Below, one piece after another: positions 1-6,967 of a stretch of 52,544 nucleotides of DNA (positions are counted from its first letter, which is position 1; each line of letters starts with the position of its first letter). The notes beneath the pieces were generated by a model that saw nothing but the letters and a program-made list of their open reading frames with translations, was not told where the DNA came from and did not search any database. The stretch is taken from NCBI GenBank assembly GCA_946185535.1, contig CAMHJX010000023.1:1-52544 (forward strand), read 5' to 3'. The position numbers were made by a program, and so were the translations under genes. This DNA comes from an uncultured Bacteroidales bacterium. Its GTDB lineage: Bacteria; Bacteroidota; Bacteroidia; Bacteroidales; F082.

Positions 1-428
1 ATGGCACCGTCATCGACCATATCCCCGCCGACAAAGTGTTCCAAGTCGTCAAGATCTTAGGCTTGGAGAAAGTCAGCAACCCCGTGTATTTCGGCACCAA
101 CGTGGAGAGCAAGAAATACGGAACCAAGGGCTTCATCAAGGTCTCCAACAAGTACTTCGAGCCCGAGGACGTGAACAAGATCGCCCTCGTCGCCCCCACC
201 GCCTCCATCATCGAGATTAAAGACTTCGAGGTCATCAGGAAGCAGACGGTGACCATTCCCGAGAGCATCGAGCACATCGTGAAGTGCTTCAATCCCAACT
301 GCGTCACCAACAAGGAGCACGACGTGCCTACCAAGTTCACCGTCATCAAGGACGCACAGGGCAACATCAAGCTGCACTGCCACTATTGCGAGAAGAACAC
401 CACTCAGGACAAACTTGAATTCATCTGA
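1..428 (+). CDS. pyrI: Aspartate carbamoyltransferase regulatory chain, 5'-truncated by the window edge
   Basis: Regulatory subunit of aspartate transcarbamoylase (pyrimidine biosynthesis). It carries no catalysis itself; it binds nucleotide effectors and joins the catalytic trimers through a zinc domain. The readable frame begins at base 3 with GTVIDHIPADKVFQVV, the highly conserved N-terminal allosteric segment of PyrI, so only a few codons are missing. The GTG at 36 is internal and not the start. The C-terminal zinc site is visible as CFNPNC (Cys-x4-Cys) and CHYC (Cys-x2-Cys). The stop at 426-428 is 2 nt before the next gene, so the two are probably co-transcribed. The catalytic subunit gene pyrB is expected just upstream, outside the window. 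Family assignment is very secure. Confidence 0.96.
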   Translation, partial: GTVIDHIPADKVFQVVKILGLEKVSNPVYFGTNVESKKYGTKGFIKVSNKYFEPEDVNKIALVAPTASIIEIKDFEVIRKQTVTIPESIEHIVKCFNPNCVTNKEHDVPTKFTVIKDAQGNIKLHCHYCEKNTTQDKLEFI

Positions 429-430
429 TT

Positions 431-1009
431 ATGAGGAAGACCGGGATCATCATAGTTATTATCATAGGTCTCATCCTGCTTTGGGGCTGGTCCATCTACA
501 ACGGATTGGTCAAAAAGCAGGAAGCCGTGGCCTCGACCTGGAGTCAGGTGGAGAACGTCTATCAACGCCGTGCCGACTTGGTGCCCAACCTCGTCGCCGT
601 GGTCAAGAACTACGCTGAATACGAGCAAGAGACCTTGACCGCCGTCACCGAGGCCAGAGCCAAGGCTGCTGCTTCGACGGTCGACATGGAACACTTCGAC
701 GAGACCGACTTTACCCATTTTGAGTCGGCGCAGAAGGAATTGGGCAATTCGATTAACCGCCTCATCGTCTCCATTGAGAACTATCCCGACTTGAAGGCCA
801 GCGAGAACTATCTCAACTTGCAGGCCCAACTGGCTGGATGCGAAAACCGTATCCAGACCGAGCGGCAGCGCTTCAACGAAGCCACCAAAGCCTATAACCA
901 AAGCATCCGAAAATTCCCGAATATGCTAATAGCCAAACTCCTCGGCTTTGAGAACCGTCCTTATTTCGAGGCTGATGAAGGGGCTGACAGGGTGCCGGAG
1001 ACGTTTTGA
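431..1009 (+). CDS. lemA: LemA family protein
   Basis: A 192-aa membrane-anchored LemA protein. One N-terminal transmembrane helix (about residues 4-22, very Ile/Leu rich) is followed by the family signature: WSQVENVYQRRADLVPNLV, then a long helical domain with YAEYEQETL and a conserved tail (RQRFNEATKAYNQSIRKFP) ending in LGFENRPYFEA. Length is normal for the family. The molecular function of LemA is not established; it is a widespread helical inner-membrane protein with the soluble part outside the cytoplasm. It follows pyrI after 2 nt and is closed by the terminator at 1031-1070, so pyrI-lemA looks like the end of one operon. Confidence 0.93.
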   Translation: MRKTGIIIVIIIGLILLWGWSIYNGLVKKQEAVASTWSQVENVYQRRADLVPNLVAVVKNYAEYEQETLTAVTEARAKAAASTVDMEHFDETDFTHFESAQKELGNSINRLIVSIENYPDLKASENYLNLQAQLAGCENRIQTERQRFNEATKAYNQSIRKFPNMLIAKLLGFENRPYFEADEGADRVPETF

Positions 1010-1030
1010 ATACTTTATTTGCATAAAACA

Positions 1031-1070
1031 AAAACGGGCGGAATCCTAATGGGTTTTGCCCGTTTTTTTT
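1031..1070 (+). terminator. Rho-independent terminator after lemA
   Basis: A 9-bp stem (AAAACGGGC at 1031-1039 pairing with GCCCGTTTT at 1058-1066) followed by a run of T to 1070. It lies 22 nt after the lemA stop and closes the pyrI-lemA transcript. Confidence 0.85.
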
Positions 1071-1165
1071 CCAAAAATATTGCCTGAATTTGAAGCACCT
1101 TCTTTCATTCAATTGCACCCAACCCAAAATAGCCTTGCCCATATTGTTGAATACAATCAACCGTC

Positions 1166-2485
1166 TTAAAAGCGCACCAGATTAGGGTCCAGCATAAATG
1201 GTATCACCCCCATATAGTTCACGCCGTCTTCATCAGTCCAGGGACGGGCATTGCCGTCTAATACGACAACCTTACGGAACGAATCGCGGGTATTGCGCAA
1301 CGGAAAAGATTCCTGCTCCCTTTTTTCAGCGGTATCAACATGAAGTGCAGATTGGACATAAATCTTCTCCGAACCTTTATTTATCACAAAATCTATCTCA
1401 TATCGCACTTGCTTCCGCTTACCGTCAATCATCCGTTCAACCTCTACAACACCCACATCCACACGATAGCCTCGACAAATCAATTCGTTGTAAATCATAT
1501 TCTCCATCAGGTGTGAGCGTTCCAGCTGGCGAAAATTGAGGCGAGCGTTGCGCAACCCCAAGTCCATAGCATAGTATTTCTTGATATTCTCAAAATACCG
1601 CTTGCCTTTTACATCGTACCGCTCTGCAGCAGCAAAGAGAAAGGCATCCTCCAAATAATCCAAGTATGTTTTAATAGTTGGATCTGTTGTCTTCAACGAC
1701 ATCATCGTACCGATGGTATTCACTAATTTATGTGGATTGGTCAGAGAACCCACCGACGAATAAAGCACATTCGTCAAAGCATCAATAACCACATCATCTT
1801 TCAAGTGGTAACGCTCAACTATATCTTTAACGAACACATTTTTATGCAAATCGGCCAGGTACTTTTGCTTTTCGTTTTCGTCCGTCTCCAACACAGCAAG
1901 AGGCATTCCTCCAAAGGTCATGTATTGTTCCAAAGCATCAGATTTCTCCAATCCAGCAAAAGCATAGTACTCCGCAAATGATAATGGATAAACCTTGATT
2001 TCGCTTCCTCGGTCGCGAAAATTGGTTACAATGTCTTTGGAGAGCATCTTGGAATTGCTGCCAGTTACATACACATCCATATTGGGTTGTGTGCGCAAAT
2101 CATTCAAGACATCATAAAATGTAGTACAAAGCAGGTCTTGATCTTCTTCATACACCAATGAAGCATCTATATTTGGATTCCTGACTTTGGCGCACAATTG
2201 TATCTCATCAATAAAGACATAATACTTGCGTTGCTTGTCTTTGCACTTTTCCATGACATACTCATACAACGTATTTGGATTACGATAGGCGATATTGCTC
2301 TTCAGCTCCAAATCTATCTCCGCAAAACAGTCTTCCTCCACTCCGTTCTGAAGCAGATATTGTTTATATAGATGAGATAACAAGTAAGACTTACCAGAAC
2401 GACGAATCCCCGTGATAATCTTCACTTTGCCATTCCAACTTTTGGCCACCAATTGTGCGACATAATCATTTCTTGCAATATCCAT
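1166..2485 (-). CDS. AAA ATPase with C-terminal DUF4143 domain
   Basis: A 439-aa P-loop ATPase of the AAA_14/DUF4143 class common in Bacteroidetes and archaea. The Walker A motif GIRRSGKS is at residues 26-33, Walker B YVFIDEIQ at about 88-95, and a sensor-like VTGSNS follows. The C-terminal third carries the DUF4143 fold with ENMIYNEL and a PD-(D/E)xK-like YEIDFVI segment, which in relatives resembles a nuclease core. The biological role of the family is unknown; members are often in accessory regions. It is monocistronic with its own Bacteroidetes-type promoter. The frame is intact and full length for the family. Confidence 0.9.
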   Translation of the reverse strand: MDIARNDYVAQLVAKSWNGKVKIITGIRRSGKSYLLSHLYKQYLLQNGVEEDCFAEIDLELKSNIAYRNPNTLYEYVMEKCKDKQRKYYVFIDEIQLCAKVRNPNIDASLVYEEDQDLLCTTFYDVLNDLRTQPNMDVYVTGSNSKMLSKDIVTNFRDRGSEIKVYPLSFAEYYAFAGLEKSDALEQYMTFGGMPLAVLETDENEKQKYLADLHKNVFVKDIVERYHLKDDVVIDALTNVLYSSVGSLTNPHKLVNTIGTMMSLKTTDPTIKTYLDYLEDAFLFAAAERYDVKGKRYFENIKKYYAMDLGLRNARLNFRQLERSHLMENMIYNELICRGYRVDVGVVEVERMIDGKRKQVRYEIDFVINKGSEKIYVQSALHVDTAEKREQESFPLRNTRDSFRKVVVLDGNARPWTDEDGVNYMGVIPFMLDPNLVRF

Positions 2486-2544
2486 AACTCGGCATTTATT
2501 TTAACTTTAGTCGGGTTTACGACTGTTTTTAAAGTAAAACGATG

Positions 2545-2576
2545 CAAAGATAAACACATTTTTTACATAAATGCAA
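2545..2576 (-). promoter_or_regulatory. Bacteroidetes-type promoter for the DUF4143 ATPase gene
   Basis: On the minus strand, -7 TATCTTTG (2545-2552) and -33 TTG (2574-2576), separated by 21 nt, about 60 nt upstream of the start codon. This matches the TAnnTTTG consensus; the spacing is slightly long. Confidence 0.6.
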
Positions 2577-2612
2577 GTGTTTTTAATACTCTCTTAGACT
2601 TTTTATCCATTC

Positions 2613-2654
2613 GTTCACCCGTTTGGCCAAAATTTGTTCACCCGTTTGGCCAAA
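2613..2654. repeat. Short tandem duplication, two copies of a 19-bp word
   Basis: GTTCACCCGTTTGGCCAAA occurs at 2613-2631 and again at 2636-2654, separated by 4 nt. It lies between the ATPase promoter and the degenerate regulator fragments and appears non-coding. Confidence 0.8.
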
Positions 2655-2675
2655 TAGGTCGCACCTTAACCCGAT

Positions 2676-2894
2676 TCAAGTTTTGCGAACCCCTTCTATT
2701 TGCCCAATGTGGCGTTGAAGATGGCAATAAGCTACAATAGCTTTCGAAACGGTTTTTGCGTCTGAAATCCCGTTATCGGCGATAAAATCGATGATTTGTC
2801 GCCGATTTTCTTCATTTCGATTTCGGTTTTCCGTTTTTAAAGTAGTTTTATCAGGCTCCTCTTCATTCATCGAAGCTATCGGTTCGAATACCAA
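2676..2894 (-). pseudogene. Truncated duplicate of a C-terminal helix-turn-helix segment
   Basis: A 72-aa frame whose first half (MNEEEPDKTT, then RNRNEENRRQIIDFIAD) is nearly identical to the intact segment at 3963-4205. The homology stops abruptly at base 2741, and the remaining residues (from about VAYCHLQ) are unrelated. The recognition half of the winged helix is therefore missing. It reads as a broken copy of the C-terminal DNA-binding tail of an AlbA_2/HATPase-type regulator rather than a working gene. Confidence 0.6.
2741..2880. repeat. Imperfect direct repeat, copy A (about 140 bp)
   Basis: Copy A matches 4076-4216 at high identity (scattered substitutions and one single-base indel). 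It covers the conserved part of the helix-turn-helix fragment and about 20 nt upstream of its ATG. The two copies bracket the decayed regulator pseudogene at 2964-3696. Confidence 0.8.
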
Positions 2895-2963
2895 ATACTT
2901 GCAGAATGGGCACGAAAAGCTCTATTATGCATGTCCTTTTAAGGCTGTAAATATAGCCTTTTT

Positions 2964-3696
2964 TCAATTATGGTCACCTATCACTTCCCAATGTCCATTC
3001 TTGCGGCCACCAATACGCTTCAACACCCTATATTGCTGCAATCGACCAATGTTGTACTTAACACCATCCTCGGTAATGCCGTCGATAGCCTCAGCCACTT
3101 CCTGTCGGGTTGCTGTCGGATGTTCTTGCAGGTATTATAAGATTTCCTTTTGGGTAGTTGTCAAAGGCTTTTGGGTAGTAATTTCGCTCTTTTGGGTAGT
3201 GGATTCATCCTTTTGGGTAGCGGAAATCAGCTCTTCATTGGCCTTTTGGGTAGTGGTTTCGTCCTTTTGGGTAGTCCTCCAAATGCGAGCAATGAACTGA
3301 TTGCCGTCGGGACGGTCTATCAGTTCCACGTCACAATTCTCAGCCATCACTCGCGGAATGCCCGAGCCAAGTCCCCTGTAGGGCATCGTCTTGGATCCAA
3401 ATTGTGCCAGTTGGGGATTGCGTGGGTCTGAATTGCCAAGCAGGATTTCATCGATGGTCTGTCCGTCTGGCAGACATCCAGGATTCACAATCTCAACCCT
3501 GTTGTCAAAAACAAGCAACCTAATGGCTGCTGGCTTTAGAAGGTCCAAATGAACCAATGCGTTCTGGACAAGTTCTTGCAATACCACCATTGAACTCGTC
3601 AACCCTCTTTCCGAAAACTTTGTTGAAGTATTCGTCAAGAGCCTTTGTGTCAATGTCAGCCTCGCTACTGCCGTCAACAAGTTCTTGCTCTGTCAT
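2964..3696 (-). pseudogene. Decayed AlbA_2/HATPase_c_4-type transcriptional regulator
   Basis: A family of DNA-binding, ATPase-fold regulators frequent in Bacteroidetes. Reading on the minus strand: an N-terminal piece opens at an ATG (3696-3694, MTEQELVDGSS...). A frameshift around 3600 leads into the conserved core VLQELVQNALVH ... FDNRVEIVNPGCLPDGQT ... SKTMPYRGLGSGIPRVMAE. Then comes a Thr-Thr-Gln-Lys repeat linker, then an in-frame TAA at 3137-3135. After that stop the same frame continues for 56 more codons (YLQEHPTATRQEVAEAIDG ... WEVIGDHN) with the family's winged-helix tail, ending at TGA 2966-2964. The AlbA_2 DNA-binding domain is largely absent. Nonsense codon, frameshift and N-terminal deletion together make it a pseudogene. 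Confidence 0.8.
3146..3275 (-). repeat. TTQK-coding repeat inside the regulator pseudogene
   Basis: The + strand word TTTTGGGTAGT (or a one-base variant) recurs six times with irregular spacing. On the minus strand it encodes (T/A)TQK units in a linker between the ATPase-like core and the winged helix. Such TTQK runs are seen in intact relatives, so this is a natural flexible linker and not a CRISPR-like array. Confidence 0.8.
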
Positions 3697-3962
3697 ACGA
3701 TTCCGATTTCTGTTTTTCAGCCCACAAAGTTACAACTTTTATACAAACCAGCCATTTCGTGAATTAAGTAGATGAGCATATTTAGTTTACACAAAAGGCA
3801 AGAGGATTTGGCAGTCAGCGGTCAGCCATCAGCAGTCAGCCCTGGTGCTACCAAGCTGATAGCTGACGGCTGATAGCTTACAGCCAAGTTAATTTTAAAC
3901 GATTACTTACTCCCAATTACTTTCCAGTATCTCTGTACTAAATCCCTACCCATGCCATCCAT
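3697..3962. other. Non-coding gap
   Basis: No supportable gene. The first 110 bp are AT-rich; 3810-3885 holds a structured heptamer repeat listed separately; the remainder shows nothing recognisable. Confidence 0.6.
3810..3885. repeat. Heptamer-period inverted repeat
   Basis: The left half is a run of 7-nt words ending in TCAG (CAGTCAG, CGGTCAG, CCATCAG, CAGTCAG). The right half is a run of the opposite orientation (CTGATAG, CTGACGG, CTGATAG, CTTACAG). A 14-nt loop separates them. The arms can pair in many registers. It lies in a gene-free gap. Confidence 0.75.
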
Positions 3963-4205
3963 TCACTTCTTAATCCTATACTTCCTGTTTTTATACTCCC
4001 CCTCCACCTCAAGGATGCCTTCGTCCACAAGTTGTTTGAGGTAATCGCGGGTCCTTGAGGGTTTGAGTCCGATGGCTTTCGAAATGGATTTTGCGTCTGA
4101 AATTCCGCTATCGGCGATAAAATCGATGATTTGTCGCCGATTTTCTTCATTTCGATTTCGATTTTTGGGTTTTATGGTCGTTTTATCAGGCTCCTCTTCA
4201 TTCAT
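3963..4205 (-). pseudogene. C-terminal winged-helix remnant of a regulator (possibly a small gene)
   Basis: An 80-aa open frame: a charged N-terminus, a helix-turn-helix (RQIIDFIADSGISDAKSISKAIGLKPSRTRDYLKQL), then a wing (ILEVEGEYKNRKYRIKK). This is the C-terminal DNA-binding tail found in AlbA_2-type and Fic-type regulators. No upstream domain precedes it, so it is most likely the surviving end of a longer gene, although translation as a free small DNA-binding protein from ATG 4205-4203 is possible. It shares its first half with the truncated copy at 2676-2894. Confidence 0.5.
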
Positions 4206-4216
4206 CGAAGGCTATC
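4076..4216. repeat. Imperfect direct repeat, copy B
   Basis: Partner of 2741-2880; see that entry. This copy continues into a complete winged-helix coding segment, so it is likely closer to the parent sequence. Confidence 0.8.
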
Positions 4217-4290
4217 AAATACAGAGTCTCATCTATTTTTTCAGGAACTATTGACGTGACGGCACAAAGACATTTCTATTCATCATCATT

Positions 4291-4833
4291 TTATGTCGCT
4301 GTCAAAATTAAGATGTTGGCATCGTTAGACATGTTGGTGGCTTTGATATCGTACTTCCTCAAATAATCCTTAACCAACAAAATACTAACGGATATTTCGT
4401 CAAATTTAATCCAATAATAGACGGTGTTGTCCACTTTCATGCTAGTATGAATAAAACAGCAAAATTGCTTAAATGCTATATCAAGTATTTTTTCAAAATA
4501 AATGAATTCCTTTATTTCTCTTCCTTTAAGAGTTGTAAGTTTCTTCCACAGTTCATCGTCCTCTGTTTTGTATATTGATTCGTGTTCTCTTACATCTGCA
4601 TCCTGCAATACGCTTTTTTCTTTTACCAAAAGAAAAGAATAGAATGAAGGGTTTTCTGTAAATGGTTCATATAAGCATAATGAAACACCACAATCACAAT
4701 ACTTTGAAATGAATTTGCTCGCAATTTTGTCGTGCAAATCCAACAAATCGGAATCAAGTATTCCACGATTTTGCAATAATTTTGTAGGCTTTTCAAAGAT
4801 TAAACCGTATTTGGTTAAGTCCGTGCATTTCAT
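4291..4833 (-). CDS. Hypothetical protein, 180 aa
   Basis: Not recognised. An intact 180-aa frame with no signal peptide or membrane helix; predicted to be a soluble mixed alpha/beta protein. It has several cysteines (CDCGVSLC near residue 46, FCCF near 124) without a clear metal-binding spacing. Base composition is markedly more AT-rich than the core genes, which suggests acquired DNA. It is the last gene of the minus-strand cluster running from 8512, 58 nt after the 102-aa gene. Confidence 0.6.
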   Translation of the reverse strand: MKCTDLTKYGLIFEKPTKLLQNRGILDSDLLDLHDKIASKFISKYCDCGVSLCLYEPFTENPSFYSFLLVKEKSVLQDADVREHESIYKTEDDELWKKLTTLKGREIKEFIYFEKILDIAFKQFCCFIHTSMKVDNTVYYWIKFDEISVSILLVKDYLRKYDIKATNMSNDANILILTAT

Positions 4834-4891
4834 TGTTCTTCTTAAGTTTTATAATTTTATTCGTCAAAATCTATGTTATACTTATTATACC

Positions 4892-5200
4892 TCACAGCTC
4901 CAGATTTTCCAAATCCTCCTTCAACTTTTTTCTCGTTTCCTCCTTCAGCGATGCGCGTACCAAGCCACTCACCCGCCTATGTCCGCCTCGTCTTGGCCGA
5001 TGTCCTTCACAATAGCCAGGATGATTCAGCCATTCCACATCAGCGGCACAATGCATGTAAACCAGCTTTGATGCTCTGTTTTTCGGCATCTCGTCTTGGC
5101 GATGCTTGTTTCTCACTTCGTCAAACATCTTTGCAGCGAAATACGACTGACCGGTCGTGCGTTTCTGCATCCATTTGTCTCTTAAATAGCTTCTACTCAT
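4892..5200 (-). CDS. Hypothetical protein, 102 aa
   Basis: Not recognised. A small basic protein with an Arg/Lys-rich start (SRSYLRDKWMQKRTTGQSYFAAKMF), a central VYMHCAADVEWLNHPGYCEGHR segment with His/Cys residues, and an Arg/Lys/Glu-rich C-terminal helix. It lies 42 nt downstream of the ADP-ribosylglycohydrolase gene on the same strand, so a linked function is possible, but nothing in the sequence identifies one. Confidence 0.55.
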   Translation of the reverse strand: MSRSYLRDKWMQKRTTGQSYFAAKMFDEVRNKHRQDEMPKNRASKLVYMHCAADVEWLNHPGYCEGHRPRRGGHRRVSGLVRASLKEETRKKLKEDLENLEL

Positions 5201-5242
5201 TATATTTCTGTTTTGTGATATAACTCAAAACGTTTCATTCCC

Positions 5243-6085
5243 TTATTGTCCCCAGCACCTTTTAAGTTGTTCTCTTTGGCAGCAATAAGCCGAGTTTTCT
5301 GCCATTCTGATAATGGTTTCCTTAAAATACTGTGGTATGCGACTCGAAGCTTCAATGATAATATCATCAGGTATTCCATAAAAAGCTTCTGCGATACCAC
5401 ATGCAATGCAAGCTTGTGTGTCGCTGTCACCTCCAAGAGATACCGCCAACCTTACTGTGTTTTCATAGTCCTTGCTGTCGAGGAAGGCAATGATGGACTC
5501 CGGCACCGATTTCTGACACGACACCTCAAAACCATAAAAAGGCCTGATTTGGTCGCAAGTCCTATTGAGGTTATACTTGAACTTCTTTGAGATATAGTCT
5601 TTTATTTCCTCCTTGCTGGCCCCATGTCGCGCCATAAAGATGGCCGCCGCCGTAGCTTGCGCTCCTTTGATACCCTCTGGATGGTTGTGAGTGATGCTGG
5701 CCGAGATTTCCGCCACGCGTTCCGTCTCTTCTAACGAATCAAACATCCAACCAACCGCGCTAACACGCATCGCTGAACCGTTGCCGAAGCTGTTGTAAGG
5801 CTTCCGCTTGCCATCAGAGAAGATGGCATCAGGAAAAAACAGCCAGCGAAGAAAAGTGCCGCCATATCCGACATTGGAATTCAAATTGCCGTATTTCACC
5901 ATTTTTTCTTCAAGGACCTCGTGTATGTGCATAGGATCCTCAAGCAGCCATTCCGCCACGGCCATAGTCATCACGGAATCGTCCGTGTAACGACTACGTG
6001 GATTGAACAGCTCAAATCCCGTTGTTTTGATGCTGTTGAACTCATAACATGAGCCAACAATGTCTCCAATAATTGCTCCTAACAT
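5243..6085 (-). CDS. ADP-ribosylglycohydrolase family protein
   Basis: A 280-aa DraG/ARH-type hydrolase that would remove ADP-ribose from modified targets using a binuclear magnesium centre. Metal-ligand motifs are in place: GDIVGS at residues 7-12, TDDS at 34-37, GNGSAMR at 101-107 and GGDSDTQA at 218-225. Length and motif order are normal. No ADP-ribosyltransferase is visible nearby, so the substrate is unknown. The gene sits 32 nt after the WG-repeat gene in a same-strand run with the LRR/esterase gene. A -7-like TATATTTG (6106-6113, minus strand) lies just upstream and could give it extra transcription. Confidence 0.92.
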   Translation of the reverse strand: MLGAIIGDIVGSCYEFNSIKTTGFELFNPRSRYTDDSVMTMAVAEWLLEDPMHIHEVLEEKMVKYGNLNSNVGYGGTFLRWLFFPDAIFSDGKRKPYNSFGNGSAMRVSAVGWMFDSLEETERVAEISASITHNHPEGIKGAQATAAAIFMARHGASKEEIKDYISKKFKYNLNRTCDQIRPFYGFEVSCQKSVPESIIAFLDSKDYENTVRLAVSLGGDSDTQACIACGIAEAFYGIPDDIIIEASSRIPQYFKETIIRMAENSAYCCQREQLKRCWGQ

Positions 6086-6117
6086 AATACATTAATTAAA
6101 CCTCACAAATATACACA

Positions 6118-6966
6118 TTATTTATCCAAATCATACCAGCTGCCGAACGACGCTTCTGATCTTTCACTTGTGAATTTGCCATCGCTGTCAATCCAGCCCC
6201 ACTCCCCGTTCATCAGCACGCGGGTGTAGTTTTCCGATTCGATGACAACTTTGTCGAAAACCGGCTTGGTGTCGGTTTTGCCCCACACAAAACCGACCTT
6301 ACCGTCTTTCATGTATGGCACAGCTCCGTCATTGTCCAGCATCTCGTAAACCTCGTCCAAGTCGACAGGGGTGACCTCCGCGCCGTTATAGCTGTCAAGG
6401 ATGCCTTTCTTGCCATTTTCCACCGCCACAAAATAGACCAAACTGGCCCAGAAATAACGGAAGATGCGGTCGTAGCACTTGGTCAGTATTTTGCCGGCCT
6501 TAATATCGTACAGATAGTAGCGTCCATCAAGCATAACTGGAATTAGGCTGGTTCTCTCGAAGCAGGTGTAGAGTTCGGGAATGTCATCAAACTGCGGCTC
6601 GATTAGAACTTTTCCGCAAACATCGCGAAGGCCTTTCTTCCCGTTAGTGCCAGTGAAAATCTGGTCACGCATATCTGGATGTGTTTTCCTGATTCTGTCC
6701 TCAGTTTTGGAATACTCACACACCTCTTCCGATGTGTAATGACGGTCGAGCAGATAAGGAGTTCCGCCGTAACAACAATCACATATGCGCCGTGCCACGA
6801 TGTATGCCTTTGCAGTTTCAGCATCCGGCACAATACATTCAACTTGTCTTTCCGTTTTATTTTCCCAGAGATACGGGCATTCGTGCCACATATTAAACAG
6901 GGCGCATTCGTTGACTTTTTCCGCTGTCCAAAGATCGGAAAGACCGTTATCCTCGGTTGTTTTCAT
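6118..6966 (-). CDS. WG-repeat (KWG) containing protein
   Basis: A 282-aa cytoplasmic protein. The C-terminal half has WG-type repeats: KGLRDVCGKVLIEPQFDDI, KKGILDSYNGAEVTPV, KVGFVWGKTDTKPVFDKV, EWGWIDSDGKF. The N-terminal half (about 1-110) is unassigned and contains a CDCC cysteine cluster. I place the start at ATG 6966-6964 (MKTTEDNG). This is 1 nt after the stop of the upstream gene; the longer frame from 6999 would overlap that gene by 32 nt. WG repeats are presumed protein-binding, with no established activity. It is translationally coupled to the esterase/LRR gene. Confidence 0.8.
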   Translation of the reverse strand: MKTTEDNGLSDLWTAEKVNECALFNMWHECPYLWENKTERQVECIVPDAETAKAYIVARRICDCCYGGTPYLLDRHYTSEEVCEYSKTEDRIRKTHPDMRDQIFTGTNGKKGLRDVCGKVLIEPQFDDIPELYTCFERTSLIPVMLDGRYYLYDIKAGKILTKCYDRIFRYFWASLVYFVAVENGKKGILDSYNGAEVTPVDLDEVYEMLDNDGAVPYMKDGKVGFVWGKTDTKPVFDKVVIESENYTRVLMNGEWGWIDSDGKFTSERSEASFGSWYDLDK

Positions 6967-6967
6967 T

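Noticed and set aside
3146-3275. Regularly recurring TTTTGGGTAGT words as a possible CRISPR array
   Set aside because: The spacing is irregular and too short, and the words encode the TTQK linker of a known regulator family in frame.
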